Of a stretch of DNA of 64,000 nucleotides, positions 48,001 to 58,506 are shown piece after piece. Each line of letters opens with the position of its first letter. Positions within the stretch are counted from its first letter, which is position 1. Position numbers and translations under genes: made by a program. The notes under the pieces were generated by a model. That model searched no databases and was not told the origin of the DNA. It saw only the letters and a list, made by a program, of their open reading frames with translations. This DNA is from Hydractinia symbiolongicarpus (lineage: Eukaryota; Cnidaria; Hydrozoa; Anthoathecata; Hydractiniidae): contig NC_079876.1 of the NCBI RefSeq assembly GCF_029227915.1, positions 10,850,001 through 10,914,000 on the forward strand. The letters are read 5' to 3'.

Positions 48001-51000
48001 TAGGTAATCCAGTCATTAAATAAATTGTAACTGTTAACAAATAGATGAGAAATTACTTTGTGGCTTTTGATTTGCTTTTAATTTTTCCTTTTTGTTTTTC
48101 TTGTTCTTCTTCTTCCAATTGCTTCTTCGTTTTTCTTGCTTGTATATCATCAAACGGGTTTGAAAGGACCTGAACAGAAAAATTAAGAGATTTATGAATT
48201 TAAAGAAAATAAAGTTTGCATTTATGTTAAAACATGATAATGGATTGTAAAAAGGAGCTTCAATAAAAATAATAAAAATATTTTAATCAGTTTGTGCACG
48301 ATTAAGAAATTGCATGTAATACTTTAGATCTATGATGCAAGCTTTTTAATATCGGGTAAAAAGGCGGTATCTCTATATAAAACAATAAAATTAACCACAA
48401 AACTATTATTTATAAGACGTAACAAGACCACAACAAATTTTTCCAGATGATAATTTTGTTTCCCTTTCACTAAAAATCCCAAATATTTTAAAAGCTATAT
48501 GGAAAGGAGCAATAAAAGGACACTTATTTAGAAACAAAGTCACGGATGCACATTAATAGTCTACCTCCGTTTTAATAATCTTGGGTGGTGCATATGGTCT
48601 GTCATCTGCATCACTAATATCAAGATCGTTAAAGCGTATCATATTATAGATTGTGTTCCCTGTAACCTGTATAAGAAAGTATAAAAAATCTACAAATGTA
48701 ATCAATAACATGAAATTATAAAAAAAGCAAAAAGTGGTGACTTAAGAAGAGGTAACAATAAACCTTGTTGATTTAAACAAAACATTAAATCATTTGAAAT
48801 TCAAATAATAGATTTTTGAGTTTTCTCACAAAAAAGTAAATCTACCTTTCCAAAGATTGTATGTTTCTTATTAAGTTCGTCAGCTCGGTCAAGTGTGAAG
48901 AAAAATTGACTTCCATTGTCATCAGCACCTGCATTTGCCATAGCAACCAAACCACGACGATTAAATTTAAGTCGTTGATGAAATTCATCCTAATAAAAAT
49001 GATTGTGAACCACGCAAATTAGAACAGAAGGAAATAGCACTTTACACAGCGGTTAAAAACAACATTTCTCTAATAATAGCCATATTCTGTCTGTTTGTAT
49101 TTGAGAAATAAGTTGTGCCACAGAAAAATGAAACTTGATGCATAAAAGACAGGCGAACATGTGAATTTATCCACATGTTTGCATTTTATAAATTATATAA
49201 ACATAATAGCAAAAACTAAAAAATGCCTTTAAATGTTTTGTATGTATCGCAACCACATTGATAAATAAGCGATGTAAGTTTTTTACATTTTAGCATCATG
49301 GCATCTATACATCTTTTACCTTAAATGGTTTTCCATAAATAGACTCTCCACCTGAATGAGTAAAAGAAACAGAATTGTAAGTAAACATCTTAATATTGTG
49401 TTTAAAGTGTAACTTCTAATGGTTACGATGCCTTGTAAAGAAATAATTTTAAAATATAGCATATTGGACTTATTTTGTTTTTAAACCCAATTGAGACAAA
49501 CCACTATAACAATGCTTCGGAGTAAGACAAAACAAATGTTGCGCTTAAACTTATTTTTACATGTAACTACATAAGCATAGTTTTTAAAAAGGCATGACAA
49601 TTTTAAATTTTATAATTGCTAAATCGCTTTAGAAACAATAAATTTATTTGACGAGCTTCAACCTCAATTCAGATAAGATAGATTAAGCTAATAAATCTTT
49701 TTGCATCTGGTACAATCTCCTTTTTAAACCATATACCAAAACCGTACCTGTTCCTGTGCCAGTTGGATCACCTCCTTGTGCAATAAAACCTAAAATATAA
49801 TAATGTAATTTTAGTGAAATTAATCCTTTTGCATGGAATTAGAGAGGCTTTTCAACAGGGATGCTTTTAAAAGAAGCAAGAACTTTCGGATGATTAGTAT
49901 GTTGTAAGTTGTAAGCGTAAAAAGAAAAAATCCAGAACCTACAAGGACTTTTTAGACAAATTCACTAAAAAGACCAGGCAGATTTTGTGATTTTCAAGGA
50001 CAAGGTTTAAATAAATGTTTTAAACCAAGTGAATTAACAGCTGATTCAGGTTGTCACAATACAATATTGGTTTAAACATTCAGGTGTAAAATGTACACAG
50101 GAGAAACGGTATTGACAAAGATTCTTTAAAAGTTTTCTAGGCTTTTTTCTGAAAAGACTGGTTCTTCAGTACTTTTAGGACTAAAACTAAATCAATCAAT
50201 CAGGAACTAAATCAATTTTTTCAAATTTTTCAGGCAATGACCACTGTGTGGTAAAATCCACAGGAATGTTCACATGGCTACTCAAGGCTACTATTGGCTC
50301 ACAGACAGACAATAAAAAATTTTAATATAGATTGGGCCTGTAGTACATAAACCATTGGAAGGGGGAGATCACTATCCTGTCACCACCTCTCTGTCTTTTT
50401 GTGCTTGCAAATTTACTGGCACAAATTTAAAACTTATATGTACTTGGCATATGTCACAATAATATTATAATAATAGTCAGATTTTAAAGTATTTAATATA
50501 CCTTCATGCACAGCTGAACGCACTCACCTTTTACAACTCTGTGAAAGATAGTATTGTGATAATACCCCTCCATGCACAATTGAACAAAATTTCGACATGC
50601 TTTTGGTGCCTCTTTGGACCACAGCTCAATATCAATATCACCAAGTGATGTCTTCAAAAGAACCTAATAAATAAATTCTGTTTAATTTTGAAATTTACGC
50701 TGATTGGGTAACCCACAACAAGATTTATCAGTCATCATAGGCAAGGCTGTAAATGGTGTGAAACTACATGTGTTGTAGAGTGTAAGCACTGGTACAATAC
50801 ATGATACAAATAAAGTGCCTGTACCCTCTTTCATTAGCCATAACCTTTTTTTTTAATTGCAATTTGGTGCTGAAAAATTTGTATTATTCTACAGTAGATA
50901 AAATCTAAATTTAAGGTTATTGTATTTTTGCACTTCGAAAACGGCAAACATGTGTTTTATAATGGTTTTTATATGTTACAGTACCACTTAAATGTAACTT

Positions 51001-54000
51001 TACGTGTACGTGAGTTTTATGACATCGTGTAAAGATCCATGCCTACATAAAGAACCTTAGCAAACCTTTTTTTATGCATGAACTGAATTGCTTTCTATTG
51101 TTATCATCGTGTGCAAGTCATAACAATAAAATGAATCCTTTTGTTCTTACATGTAAATTGCATGCTATTGTTTAAAAGTGTTAACGATGACAAAAGCAAA
51201 AATATATATATTTAAAAAAAGAAAAAATGAACACGCATAGTGTTGAAGATTTTGTGTTTAATGTAAAATCATGTTTATGGCTAGAATGTAAAATCAAAGG
51301 GAATTTACTAAAACTTTTTATGATAGCTTTGTACATTGTGCATTGCTACCTGTTTTATTATTTCTATTTTGAGAGCACTGTTTTGATACTCACATGACTT
51401 TCCTGATACTCACGTGACTTTCCTGGGGCAAAGCCCAGAGGCAGACCGAGAAAGACTTTGGCAGGAGGTTATAAGGACAGACTTGATACAGAAGATGTTG
51501 AGTTTAAATCTAACACAGTCTAGATCAGACTGGAAGAGGTAATGTTGATCTTCTATCTAGGCGATTACTAATAAGAATCACTTGGTGGTGGGGTTTTAAT
51601 TGTGTTGAACCAGTATCATTGGTAATTCGTTGTGTTTAGTCAGAGTGATGTTCAATAGTGTTGAGTTGAATCAATCACACTAATTTAGCGTTGCGTTATA
51701 CACAGTAAAGAACTAGTGTGAAGATAACCTACAGGTTAGTCTTATATATATATATTCCTATTTAACAATGGTAGCAGAGGAATAAAAGTGAAATGTCAAA
51801 AAGTTGGGTCCCCCCACCATCATTAGACAAAGAGACGAGTTACAAAGATTGGAAAAAAGAAGTGCAAATATGGCAAGCACTGACAGAATCAAAGGCAGAA
51901 AAACAAGGGCCAGCTATATTCATGGGCTTAAGAGGGAAAGCTAAAGAATCAGTTCTAGAATTAGACATTGAACAGATAAGTGCAGCAACTGGAGTAAAAG
52001 CCATTACTAACAGATTGGACAAAATATATTTAAAAGATGAGAATCAAACTGCTTACCTAGCTTATGAAACCTTTGAAAGATTTAAGCGACCGCCTGAGAT
52101 GAGTATGAATGACTATCTTATAGAGTTTGAACGGTTATACCATAAGATCCAAGGACATAATATGGTACTTCCTGATGGAGTGTTGGCATATAGAGTTCTA
52201 CAAAGTGCCAACCTTACACCAGAGCAGCAACAGTTAGCAAGAGCAACTTTAAATGAACTACGGTATGATGCAATGGTACGGCAGTTAAAGAAAATATTTG
52301 GGGATACGGTGGCCTCATTAGGAACAAATACTGAAGTAAAGATAGAACCAGTTCTTCAGGCAAGTGCAGATACAATTGAGCAAAATTACTTCACTCAAAG
52401 AGGGGGATATCAACGCTCAAGGTTTAGAAGAGGAAGACCTGCAACTGCTTCAAATCAGAGATATGCAGGAAAAAAAAACAGACCTAACAATAGAAGAATG
52501 AATCCATCCGATCAATCTGAAAGTCCATCAAGATGCAATATTTGCCAATCTATATATCACTGGGCTTCAAACTGTCCACACTCTTATGAGAACCAGGAAC
52601 CTGAGGATGTTAGAAAAGATGACAGTCATTCTAAGGTTACGTTTTTTGCAAAAATCAGAGAAGATGAAATGCAATCTCTGGTCGGTGAAACTCTGTCATG
52701 TGCAGTTTTAGACTGTGGTTGCACAAAGACCGTTTGTGATAATACTTGGTATCAATGTTTTATTGATAATCTTGAAAATGATAGATTGCCCGAAGAGCAT
52801 CCCAGCCAAATAAGATTTAAATTTGGAGATAGTGAAGCAGTTTGTTCTATGAAAAGAGTGTTCTTACCTGTAATTATTGGCTCAAAAGAAGTTTATCTGG
52901 AGACAGAAATTGTCCCAAACGAAATTCCTTTGTTACTGAGTTAAGCTTCCATGAAAAAAGCAGAGGCAGTTTTAGATTTTATCAACGATTCGGTTACAAT
53001 GTTTGGAGAATACCATCCTTTAAAATTTACCACTACAGGCCATTATTGCATACCTTTGAACAACAACATAAGAGATGGATGAAAAGAAAAGAAACATGAC
53101 CACTTGTTACCCCAGGTTGCCTTTGTTTGTGCAAGTACAAAATCAAGAAAAAGTAAGATTATCAAACTTCATCGTCAATTTTGCCATCCAAGTGCTGAAA
53201 AATTAAAATCTCTCATCAAAGCATCTAATTCCTTCTTAAATGACCGAAGTGAAGTTATGAAAGTCATCGATGAAGTATCAAACTCTTGTAAAATGTGCAT
53301 CAAATACAGAAAACCAAGACCGCGCCCTATTGTTGGCTTACCAATGTCATCAGAATTTAACCAGTGTGTGGCTCTAGATCTTGTGCAACTTTCGCAATCA
53401 TTATGGTTTATCCATATCATAGATGTTTTTACCAGATTTTCATCAGCAAAATTGACAAAGACGAAAGACAAAGATGTAATAACAGATATTATCTTTGAAA
53501 TTTGGTTAGCCCGATTTGGTCAACCAAGGAAGTTTCTAAGCTGATAATGGTGGAGAATTTGTTAACAAAGTGTATGAAGAAATGTTGTGTATGAAGTGTA
53601 TGAAGAAATGTCGTTCACATAGTCCTTGGTCAAATGGACTATGTGAACGACACAATGGTATGATTAAGGAAATGCTGAAAAAAATTATTGAAGACACAAA
53701 ATGTACACACAATCGGGCACTATTCTGGGCTATAAGTGCAAAGAATTCTTTATCAAACAACAAGGGATTCTCACCAAATCAACTTGTTTATGGTAAAAAT
53801 CACGACTATCCCTGCATCCTCACTGATCATTTGCCAGCTATGAATGACACAGTTTCAAGCAAAACCGTGGCCCATAACCTTGCTGTAATGCATGCATCAC
53901 GAAGAGCCTTTATAGCAGCAGAGTCTTCTGAGCGTATACGAAGAGCATTGAGACATAATGTTCAGTGTTACAATGATGAGCGATATATCAATGGAGATAG

Positions 54001-55413
54001 AGTTTTTTATAAGAGAAAAGACAGTGAAAAATGGCATGGACCAGGCACTGTAATTGGACAGGAGAATAAGCAAGTCCTTGTAAAACATGGTGGAAGTTAT
54101 GTTAGAGTACACATGTGTCGCTTGCAGAAGTTGGACCAAGTTTTGCATTCACAAAAACCTTTACAAGACACAGAAAGGAGTACTGAAGTGACAACTACAC
54201 AAGTGAACAATTGCATTCCGCTTGAACGCGATGATGTTTTTGGTGAATATGTTGGTGCAGATGATTTTGACAGTAGCAATACAGAAGAACCAGAAAATGA
54301 GAAAACAACAAATTTGCAAACAACAAAAGAAACAACATCAGACGGTGCCTCAATGAATGAAACAACAACACACAAGATATCAACAAATGAAATCACAACC
54401 AATCGAAATGTTAGCAATTCGTCAACAGTCCAAGGAATAGCAAAATTGAAGACAAAAATCGTTTACAAGCTAACTCCCGACAGTGAATGGACAAGGGGAT
54501 TAGTCCACAGCAGAGCAGGAAAAGTGAGCAGAAAAGGAAAAGAAGGCAGACAGTATGGTAGCTGTTTAAATGTCCAAAATGAAGACACAGGTGAAATAAA
54601 TTGGTTAGATTTCAAAAGATGTGTGAGTGACTGGCAACCTGTTGTTGAGATAAACGAAACTGAAGAAGTACTATTATCGACTCAAGCAACTGTTACAGAT
54701 GAATTGTAAGAAGCGAAAAGATCACTGTAAATCGTTTAAAAATCGGGATCGTAGAAATGATCGTTTCAATTCGTATAAAATGTAAAACGATGGTGGAGAC
54801 GGTCCCTAAATAAAATACAACATTTAGGTTTATGTAAAAACAGTAAAATTGTGCGCAAAGCACGAGATTCTATCAAAGTATCATAATAATTCACATGTAA
54901 AAACAAAAAACAATACATTGTCATTCATGAGTAGAAACAATAAAAACCTAAGGCTTTGTTAATTTTTTTTTCTGTTGTTCCCTTGATGGCTGTAGCAATT
55001 AAATATAACAATGAGTTACGGGAAGTTTACATGAGCTAATTATATTTTGCATGTGACACATTAACTCTATTGAATTGAACTCTATTTAAAAATAGTGCAT
55101 GTATTTAACAATAGGTTAACAATAAGAACAAAGGTTTTGATGCTAACGAAGGTTTGTGTGAAGGTGATAAATATTGTGCACATGTAAGTTACATATAAGC
55201 AGTACTAATTATCATTACCATATGTCCTTAAATGAAGTAAATTCTGATCCTACTGTCATTATTTATATTAATTTTTACCTGAATGATCTTTAAATGCTGT
55301 AAGGAACAGATCTACCAAGTTCAAGGACACAAGCATGATTATTTCTGGTAAAAAAAACAAAACAAATGTACCTTTCCATTTGTTGGAGGTTCTTGAATAT
55401 ATATGTTGCTCAT
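42054..55413 (-). CDS. CWC27: Spliceosome-associated protein CWC27 (cyclophilin type)
   Basis: Fifteen exons on the minus strand: 55372-55413, 50528-50663, 49748-49789, 49320-49351, 48846-48989, 48565-48666, 48057-48169, 47243-47312, 46035-46124, 45216-45331, 44586-44680, 44311-44423, 44020-44150, 42955-43023, 42054-42135. All junctions are GT-AG and in phase, giving 458 residues; human CWC27 is about 470. The start MSNIYIQEPPTNGK is the family's. The cyclophilin domain covers about 14-170. The active-site equivalents Arg56, Phe61 and Gln64 are kept (FHRVV, GFIAQGGD). Glu122 in RADELN stands where active cyclophilins have Trp, as in CWC27 proteins, so isomerase activity is probably weak or absent. 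LLSFGEEAEE and SSHDVLNDP follow, then Lys/Glu-rich coiled coil and the C-terminal DIHDPRNPINKRKRE. CWC27 acts in the nucleus with CWC22 in activated spliceosomes. Confidence 0.97.
42616..42751 (+). mobile_element. Short non-autonomous Helitron, copy 2
   Basis: This 136-bp sister of the copy at 39992 lies in the opposite orientation inside CWC27 intron 14. It begins TCTATATTATAATACCCG after an A. It ends with the CCCGTGG/CCACGGG hairpin, CTAACGA and CTAG before a T. The small open frames at 42489-42838 run through it and are not genes. Confidence 0.85.
45041..45085. repeat. C/T-rich homopolymer tract in a CWC27 intron
   Basis: There are two runs of about ten or more C residues separated by CTCTCTCCCCGCCCTTT. 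On the minus (sense) strand this is G-rich and could form a G-quadruplex in the intron. A further G run lies at 47488-47501. Confidence 0.8.
45751..45848 (+). pseudogene. tRNA-like sequence (Leu/Ser type), antisense in CWC27
   Basis: The 98-nt segment has a 7-bp acceptor stem (GGATAGA/TCTATTC), an A box-like TGTCCAAGCGGTCTAAGG and a good T arm (GTGGG-TTTGAAT-CCCAC) with a B box one base off consensus. The D arm reads like tRNA-Leu. The anticodon stem does not pair well; either AAGTC pairs poorly around an AGA triplet, or CAAG/CTTG closes an oversized loop. The variable arm is irregular. No T4 run follows closely. It is either a decayed tRNA or the head of a SINE. No SINE body is visible. Confidence 0.5.
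47651..47678. repeat. Perfect 12-bp hairpin in a CWC27 intron
   Basis: ATTACCGTAAGT and its exact complement are separated by CAGT. It lies between exons 7 and 8. The arm contains a CCGTAAGT stretch that looks like a splice donor on either strand. Confidence 0.8.
50231..50331 (-). mobile_element. Diverged Helitron-like relic in CWC27 intron 2
   Basis: On the minus strand it begins TCTATATTAAAAT after an A, has TGTCTGTCTGTGAGCC, and later the imperfect hairpin CTGTGGATTTTACCACACAG, matching the layout of the two good Helitron copies. The 3' CTRR end is not clear. A further hairpin of the same style lies near 49152-49176. Confidence 0.45.
51423..51541 (+). mobile_element. 3' fragment of an RTE-like LINE
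   Basis: This matches the complement of 60590-60715 in the LINE further right, sharing GGCAAAGCCCAGAGGCAGAC and GTTATAAGGACAGACTTGAT. It encodes AKPRGRP followed by the C-terminal tail of the LINE protein. It ends abruptly at the start of the Copia-like LTR at 51543, which suggests the LTR element inserted into it. Confidence 0.8.
51543..51767 (+). repeat. 5' LTR of the Copia-like element
   Basis: The 225-bp LTR begins TGTTGATC and ends TTAACA, with short inverted TGTT/AACA termini. It contains a TATATATATATA stretch at about 51744-51755 that could serve as a TATA box. Its left edge abuts the LINE fragment and its right edge is one base before the primer-binding site. Confidence 0.75.
51769..51780 (+). 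other. Primer-binding site, initiator tRNA-Met
   Basis: TGGTAGCAGAGG is the exact complement of the 3' end (CCTCTGCTACCA) of animal initiator tRNA-Met. It sits one base after the LTR, as expected for a minus-strand primer site, and initiator Met is a common Copia primer. Confidence 0.85.
51793..53099 (+). pseudogene. Copia-like gag and protease region
   Basis: A 383-codon frame (51793-52944) carries a Copia-type gag (WKKEVQIWQ, NDYLIEFERLYHKI) and one zinc knuckle (CNICQSIYHWASNCPH). The protease-like motif is LDCGCTKTV, where related elements usually have Ser after the Asp, so it may be impaired. The frame is cut by a TAA at 52942-52944. The same frame continues with ASMKKAEAVLDFINDSV and GHYCIPLNN to a second stop near 53080, so the first TAA looks like a nonsense mutation. 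It has no role in the host. Confidence 0.85.
53104..54709 (+). pseudogene. Copia-like integrase and C-terminal region
   Basis: The first frame (53104-53544) holds the zinc-binding LHRQFCHPS and CKMC, and the first catalytic Asp (ALDLVQL). An extra base near 53542 shifts the frame just before the second Asp (DNGGEF). The second frame (53570-54709) carries SPWSNGLCERHN with the catalytic Glu, KNSLSNNKGFSPNQLVYG, and the segment WHGPGTVIGQ followed by VLVKHGGSYVRVHMCRL. A Thr/Glu-rich tail follows. The 20 residues between DNGGEF and SPWSNG are abnormal and contain a 15-bp duplication. The LTR-element family is clear from these motifs; the copy cannot be active. Confidence 0.87.
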
Positions 55414-57172
55414 AACCTTCTAAATTTCTAAAATGTAAGATCATATAGGTGTTTATTGACAAATTTTTATTGGAAACCAACTTGCAGATGTAAGTTTATA
55501 TAACAGGCAATACAAGAGTCATTGGGCAGCCAAACTGCTTTTACAATTCACTTATATCTTGAACATCTGCTATTACGTACAATACACAACACATTATAAT
55601 TAATACCATTTAAGAATTATATATAATCAAAACAAGGTTGAACAAGCTTGTCGTAACATCCTCCTTCGTTATTAATTTCAAATCTGTAATTTTAATGCTG
55701 CGAAAGACTTTAATCATTGTCAACTAAACTATAGTCCGTGAAATCATTTTGCATTTCGATTTTGATTTTCAATTCAGACTGTGCAAAAAACATTAAAAGA
55801 ACATGCAAGTATATCTTGCTGTATATACAAAGTTCGTTTATTTTATTTGAATTTATTAAGTTTTATGTTCAAATATTTTTTATTACTGGCAAAAGTCGTT
55901 TCACATACTAACAAGTTCGTTTCACATACTACCAAGTTCGTTTAACAAATATTATTTGTGCTCATTATAAAAAAACTTTCAAAATACTCTTATTGCATCT
56001 TGTTATAAAAAACACTAAACTTTATTCCATGAAAACTAAATAATAAGTTTAAATCATATTGCTTGCACTAGAATTAAATAATTTTAAGTTTAATTCTTCA
56101 ATACGTGTCTACCATGGAGAAGGGTGTTACGACAAGCCTATTTTTTATGTACTTTGGCATCATGCATCCAGTTAATATTTTTTGTTCTGAAAGAAAAATA
56201 ATAATTTATGTCACCAAAATTTTTTTAGATAAATTTGTTCTCTTGTTTCGAATTATTAAAAAAAACTAGCTACCAAGGTGAAAAGGTAAAAAAATACTTG
56301 CATGCTCAAAAACTTGTTTTTAAGTTATGCTCAAGAGTCTTTCTGGTGTGGTTTGAAAGTTATATACAGCAAGAATTATTCTTGTGCTGTTTTGAAAACG
56401 AACATTATAATTGTTAAAACATTGAAATATAAAGACTTTAGATAATAGTCCAATTATAATAAACTAACTTTGGATAAGCAAATTCTTATATGACCGTCTT
56501 TAAAATGATATGATGATCTTACCATTACAGGTGTCTTTCACCTACCAATTATATTTACCCATAAAATCATGTGACTTAGTCTTCCTTAGCAACAAGATAG
56601 CACACATTTCCCTTTCCTTTTTCACCTCACTAATAATCGCATGTGGTTTGTTATCAATCATCATTAACCAAATCTGTTAAGCATGGCCAACAAACAAGTC
56701 AAGAAAAACTTATATCAAGGTAACTCTTTCGTTATAAACAGACCCTTCATAATGACCGACCCCTTATGCCAGGTCGGGTGGATTGATTCTATCATGGATC
56801 AATTTCACTACACACGAGTGGAAAGCGGTATAAGAAGCAAGCCCTGGGCGTCTGATGAAGCCCTTGTTTCTTAGGTCATGCCTTTTTTACCCACACAACA
56901 TTCTCTACATACGATACTTCGGATCCTTCACTGGAGAGTAGGGATACCCAATCAAAAAAACAGTTTCGTTGTGGCGCAAGTTGTTTATAATCTCAGACCC
57001 CTTACAAAAATCGACAGGAAAAACAATGGAGGTGGTAAACCGTGGACTAGTCCATTCAAAACTTTTTTTTTTTGGAAAAAAATTAAAATTTTATATTTAA
57101 AATGTATATATAATATCAGTAAATATGCTAGTAGTAAATACAAAAGTTTTTAAGCATAATTTAACTACAGTA
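55414..57172. other. Region upstream of CWC27
   Basis: No gene is supported. A 24-bp imperfect tandem repeat (GTTCGTTTCACATACTA type) occurs at about 55890-55942. The frame at 56683-56874 has an ATG but no recognisable domain. The CWC27 promoter must lie close above 55413, but no TATA box or other motif stands out. Confidence 0.5.
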
Positions 57173-58506
57173 CAGTCCAGATGTAAGCGTACGTGTACGC
57201 TCAAGTTATACACCTTTTTCTCGGAGGCGGTAGTTGTTTGTCTTTTGTTCTTATTAATTATCTTGCGAGTCTTATAAGTCATTAACTTGCGCGTAATAAA
57301 AAAAAGATTATCGAAGAAAAAAAGCTTATTATAACTGCGCGTAACTATTGTTAAATAGTGTTAACATAACTATTCCCAATAGCATAATTGCAAATGTTAT
57401 CAACTCTATCAATGTGACACAAAGAGCCATTGTTTAATATTTTTATTAAACAAATGTTTTGCGTGGAAATTAAATAAACTAGCGAGAAGGCATTGTTGGT
57501 TGCGCGGGTTAAATAAAGCTTTTAAGAGATAGAAATTATTATATTTTAACAAAGATTGAAACTTTAATTTTAATAGAAATGTTTTTTTAGATTGCATTTT
57601 AAAACTTTAAAAACGAAAAACGGCGATAGAAATGTTTTTTTAGATCGCATTTAAAAATTTTAAAAACGAAAAACGGCGATAGAAATGTTTTTTTAGATCG
57701 CATTTTTAAAGTTTTAAAACGGAAAACGGTGATAGAAAAGATTCGTTATATCACATTTTAAAAGTTTAATAATGAAGAACGGCGATAGGAAAGCTTCGTT
57801 AGATAGTGTTTTAAGTATTTAAAATGTTATCAACTCTATCAATGTGACATGGCGATCCATTAATTGATAGTTTTATAAAATAAAAGATTTGCGCGAAAAC
57901 TAAATAGACAGCGAGATGCATTGTTTAAATCTTTTAAGAGATGATTTTAGGTGATACTATAAAACGTCAAAAGTTATATTTTTAGATTTTTTCTTTCTTC
58001 GGTATTAAAATTTAATTTGTTTTCGAAATCTTATCGCGAAGGGAAAAGTCCCGAACGTAGGGTTTCCCGTTTGCGTTGCTAAACATTGCTTTTTATAAAA
58101 AGAACTTTTAAAAGTTTCGCATGTTAAAAAATATATTTCGACAATAAAGAAATATTACTAAAAGTTTTAAAAGTAGCATTAGTTTTTTTTTAAATATTAA
58201 GATCATTGCATTTCTTGTTTTTTAAAAGAGCTTGTGTTTTTTAAATATATCAGATTAAAATCGCGTTACTATAATTAGTTTCGTTTTGTTAAAAAAAAAA
58301 AAAAAATTCAATGGCCTTCGCGTTTAATTTTTTCTCGCGCAGAGTATTGTTTATAAACAATGTTTCTTGCTATGCTTTTGTTTTTAACACGAAGCAATTA
58401 TTTTTGCGCAATTTGAAAGGAACTCGCTATCCTATTGTTTTTTTGAATAAAAGCAACTAACTTTCCAAGTTGAGCGTACGCGTACGCTTACATCTGGACT
58501 GGACTG
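57173..58506. mobile_element. Non-autonomous TA-flanked element (Tc1/mariner-like ends)
   Basis: The left end is CAGTCCAGATGTAAGCGTAC. The right end, on the minus strand, is CAGTCCAGTCCAGATGTAAG, a 5-base expansion of the same sequence, and the arms match onward through GCGTACG-GTACGCTCAA. TA flanks both ends (57171-57172 and 58507-58508). The 1334-bp interior has no transposase. It contains a 53-bp tandem repeat and a second duplicated block (57389-57531 and 57822-57947). A TA target with CAGT termini suggests a Tc1/mariner-type parent. Confidence 0.8.
57574..57838. repeat. 53-bp tandem repeat inside the TA-flanked element
   Basis: Five units start at 57574, 57627, 57680, 57733 and 57786, an exact 53-base period. 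The core is TAGAAATGTTTTTTTAGATC, ending AACGGCGA. Units decay from left to right. Confidence 0.9.

Larger units (their letters stand above)
51543..54709 (+). mobile_element. Defective Copia-like LTR retrotransposon in CWC27 intron 1
   Basis: Order is 5' LTR, primer-binding site, gag, protease-like region, integrase and a long basic/acidic tail. That is the Copia-type order up to integrase. The reverse transcriptase and RNase H are missing, and I find no second LTR, so the 3' part is lost. The internal frames carry a nonsense codon, a one-base frameshift and a local rearrangement, described in the component entries. It is antisense to CWC27. Confidence 0.88.
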
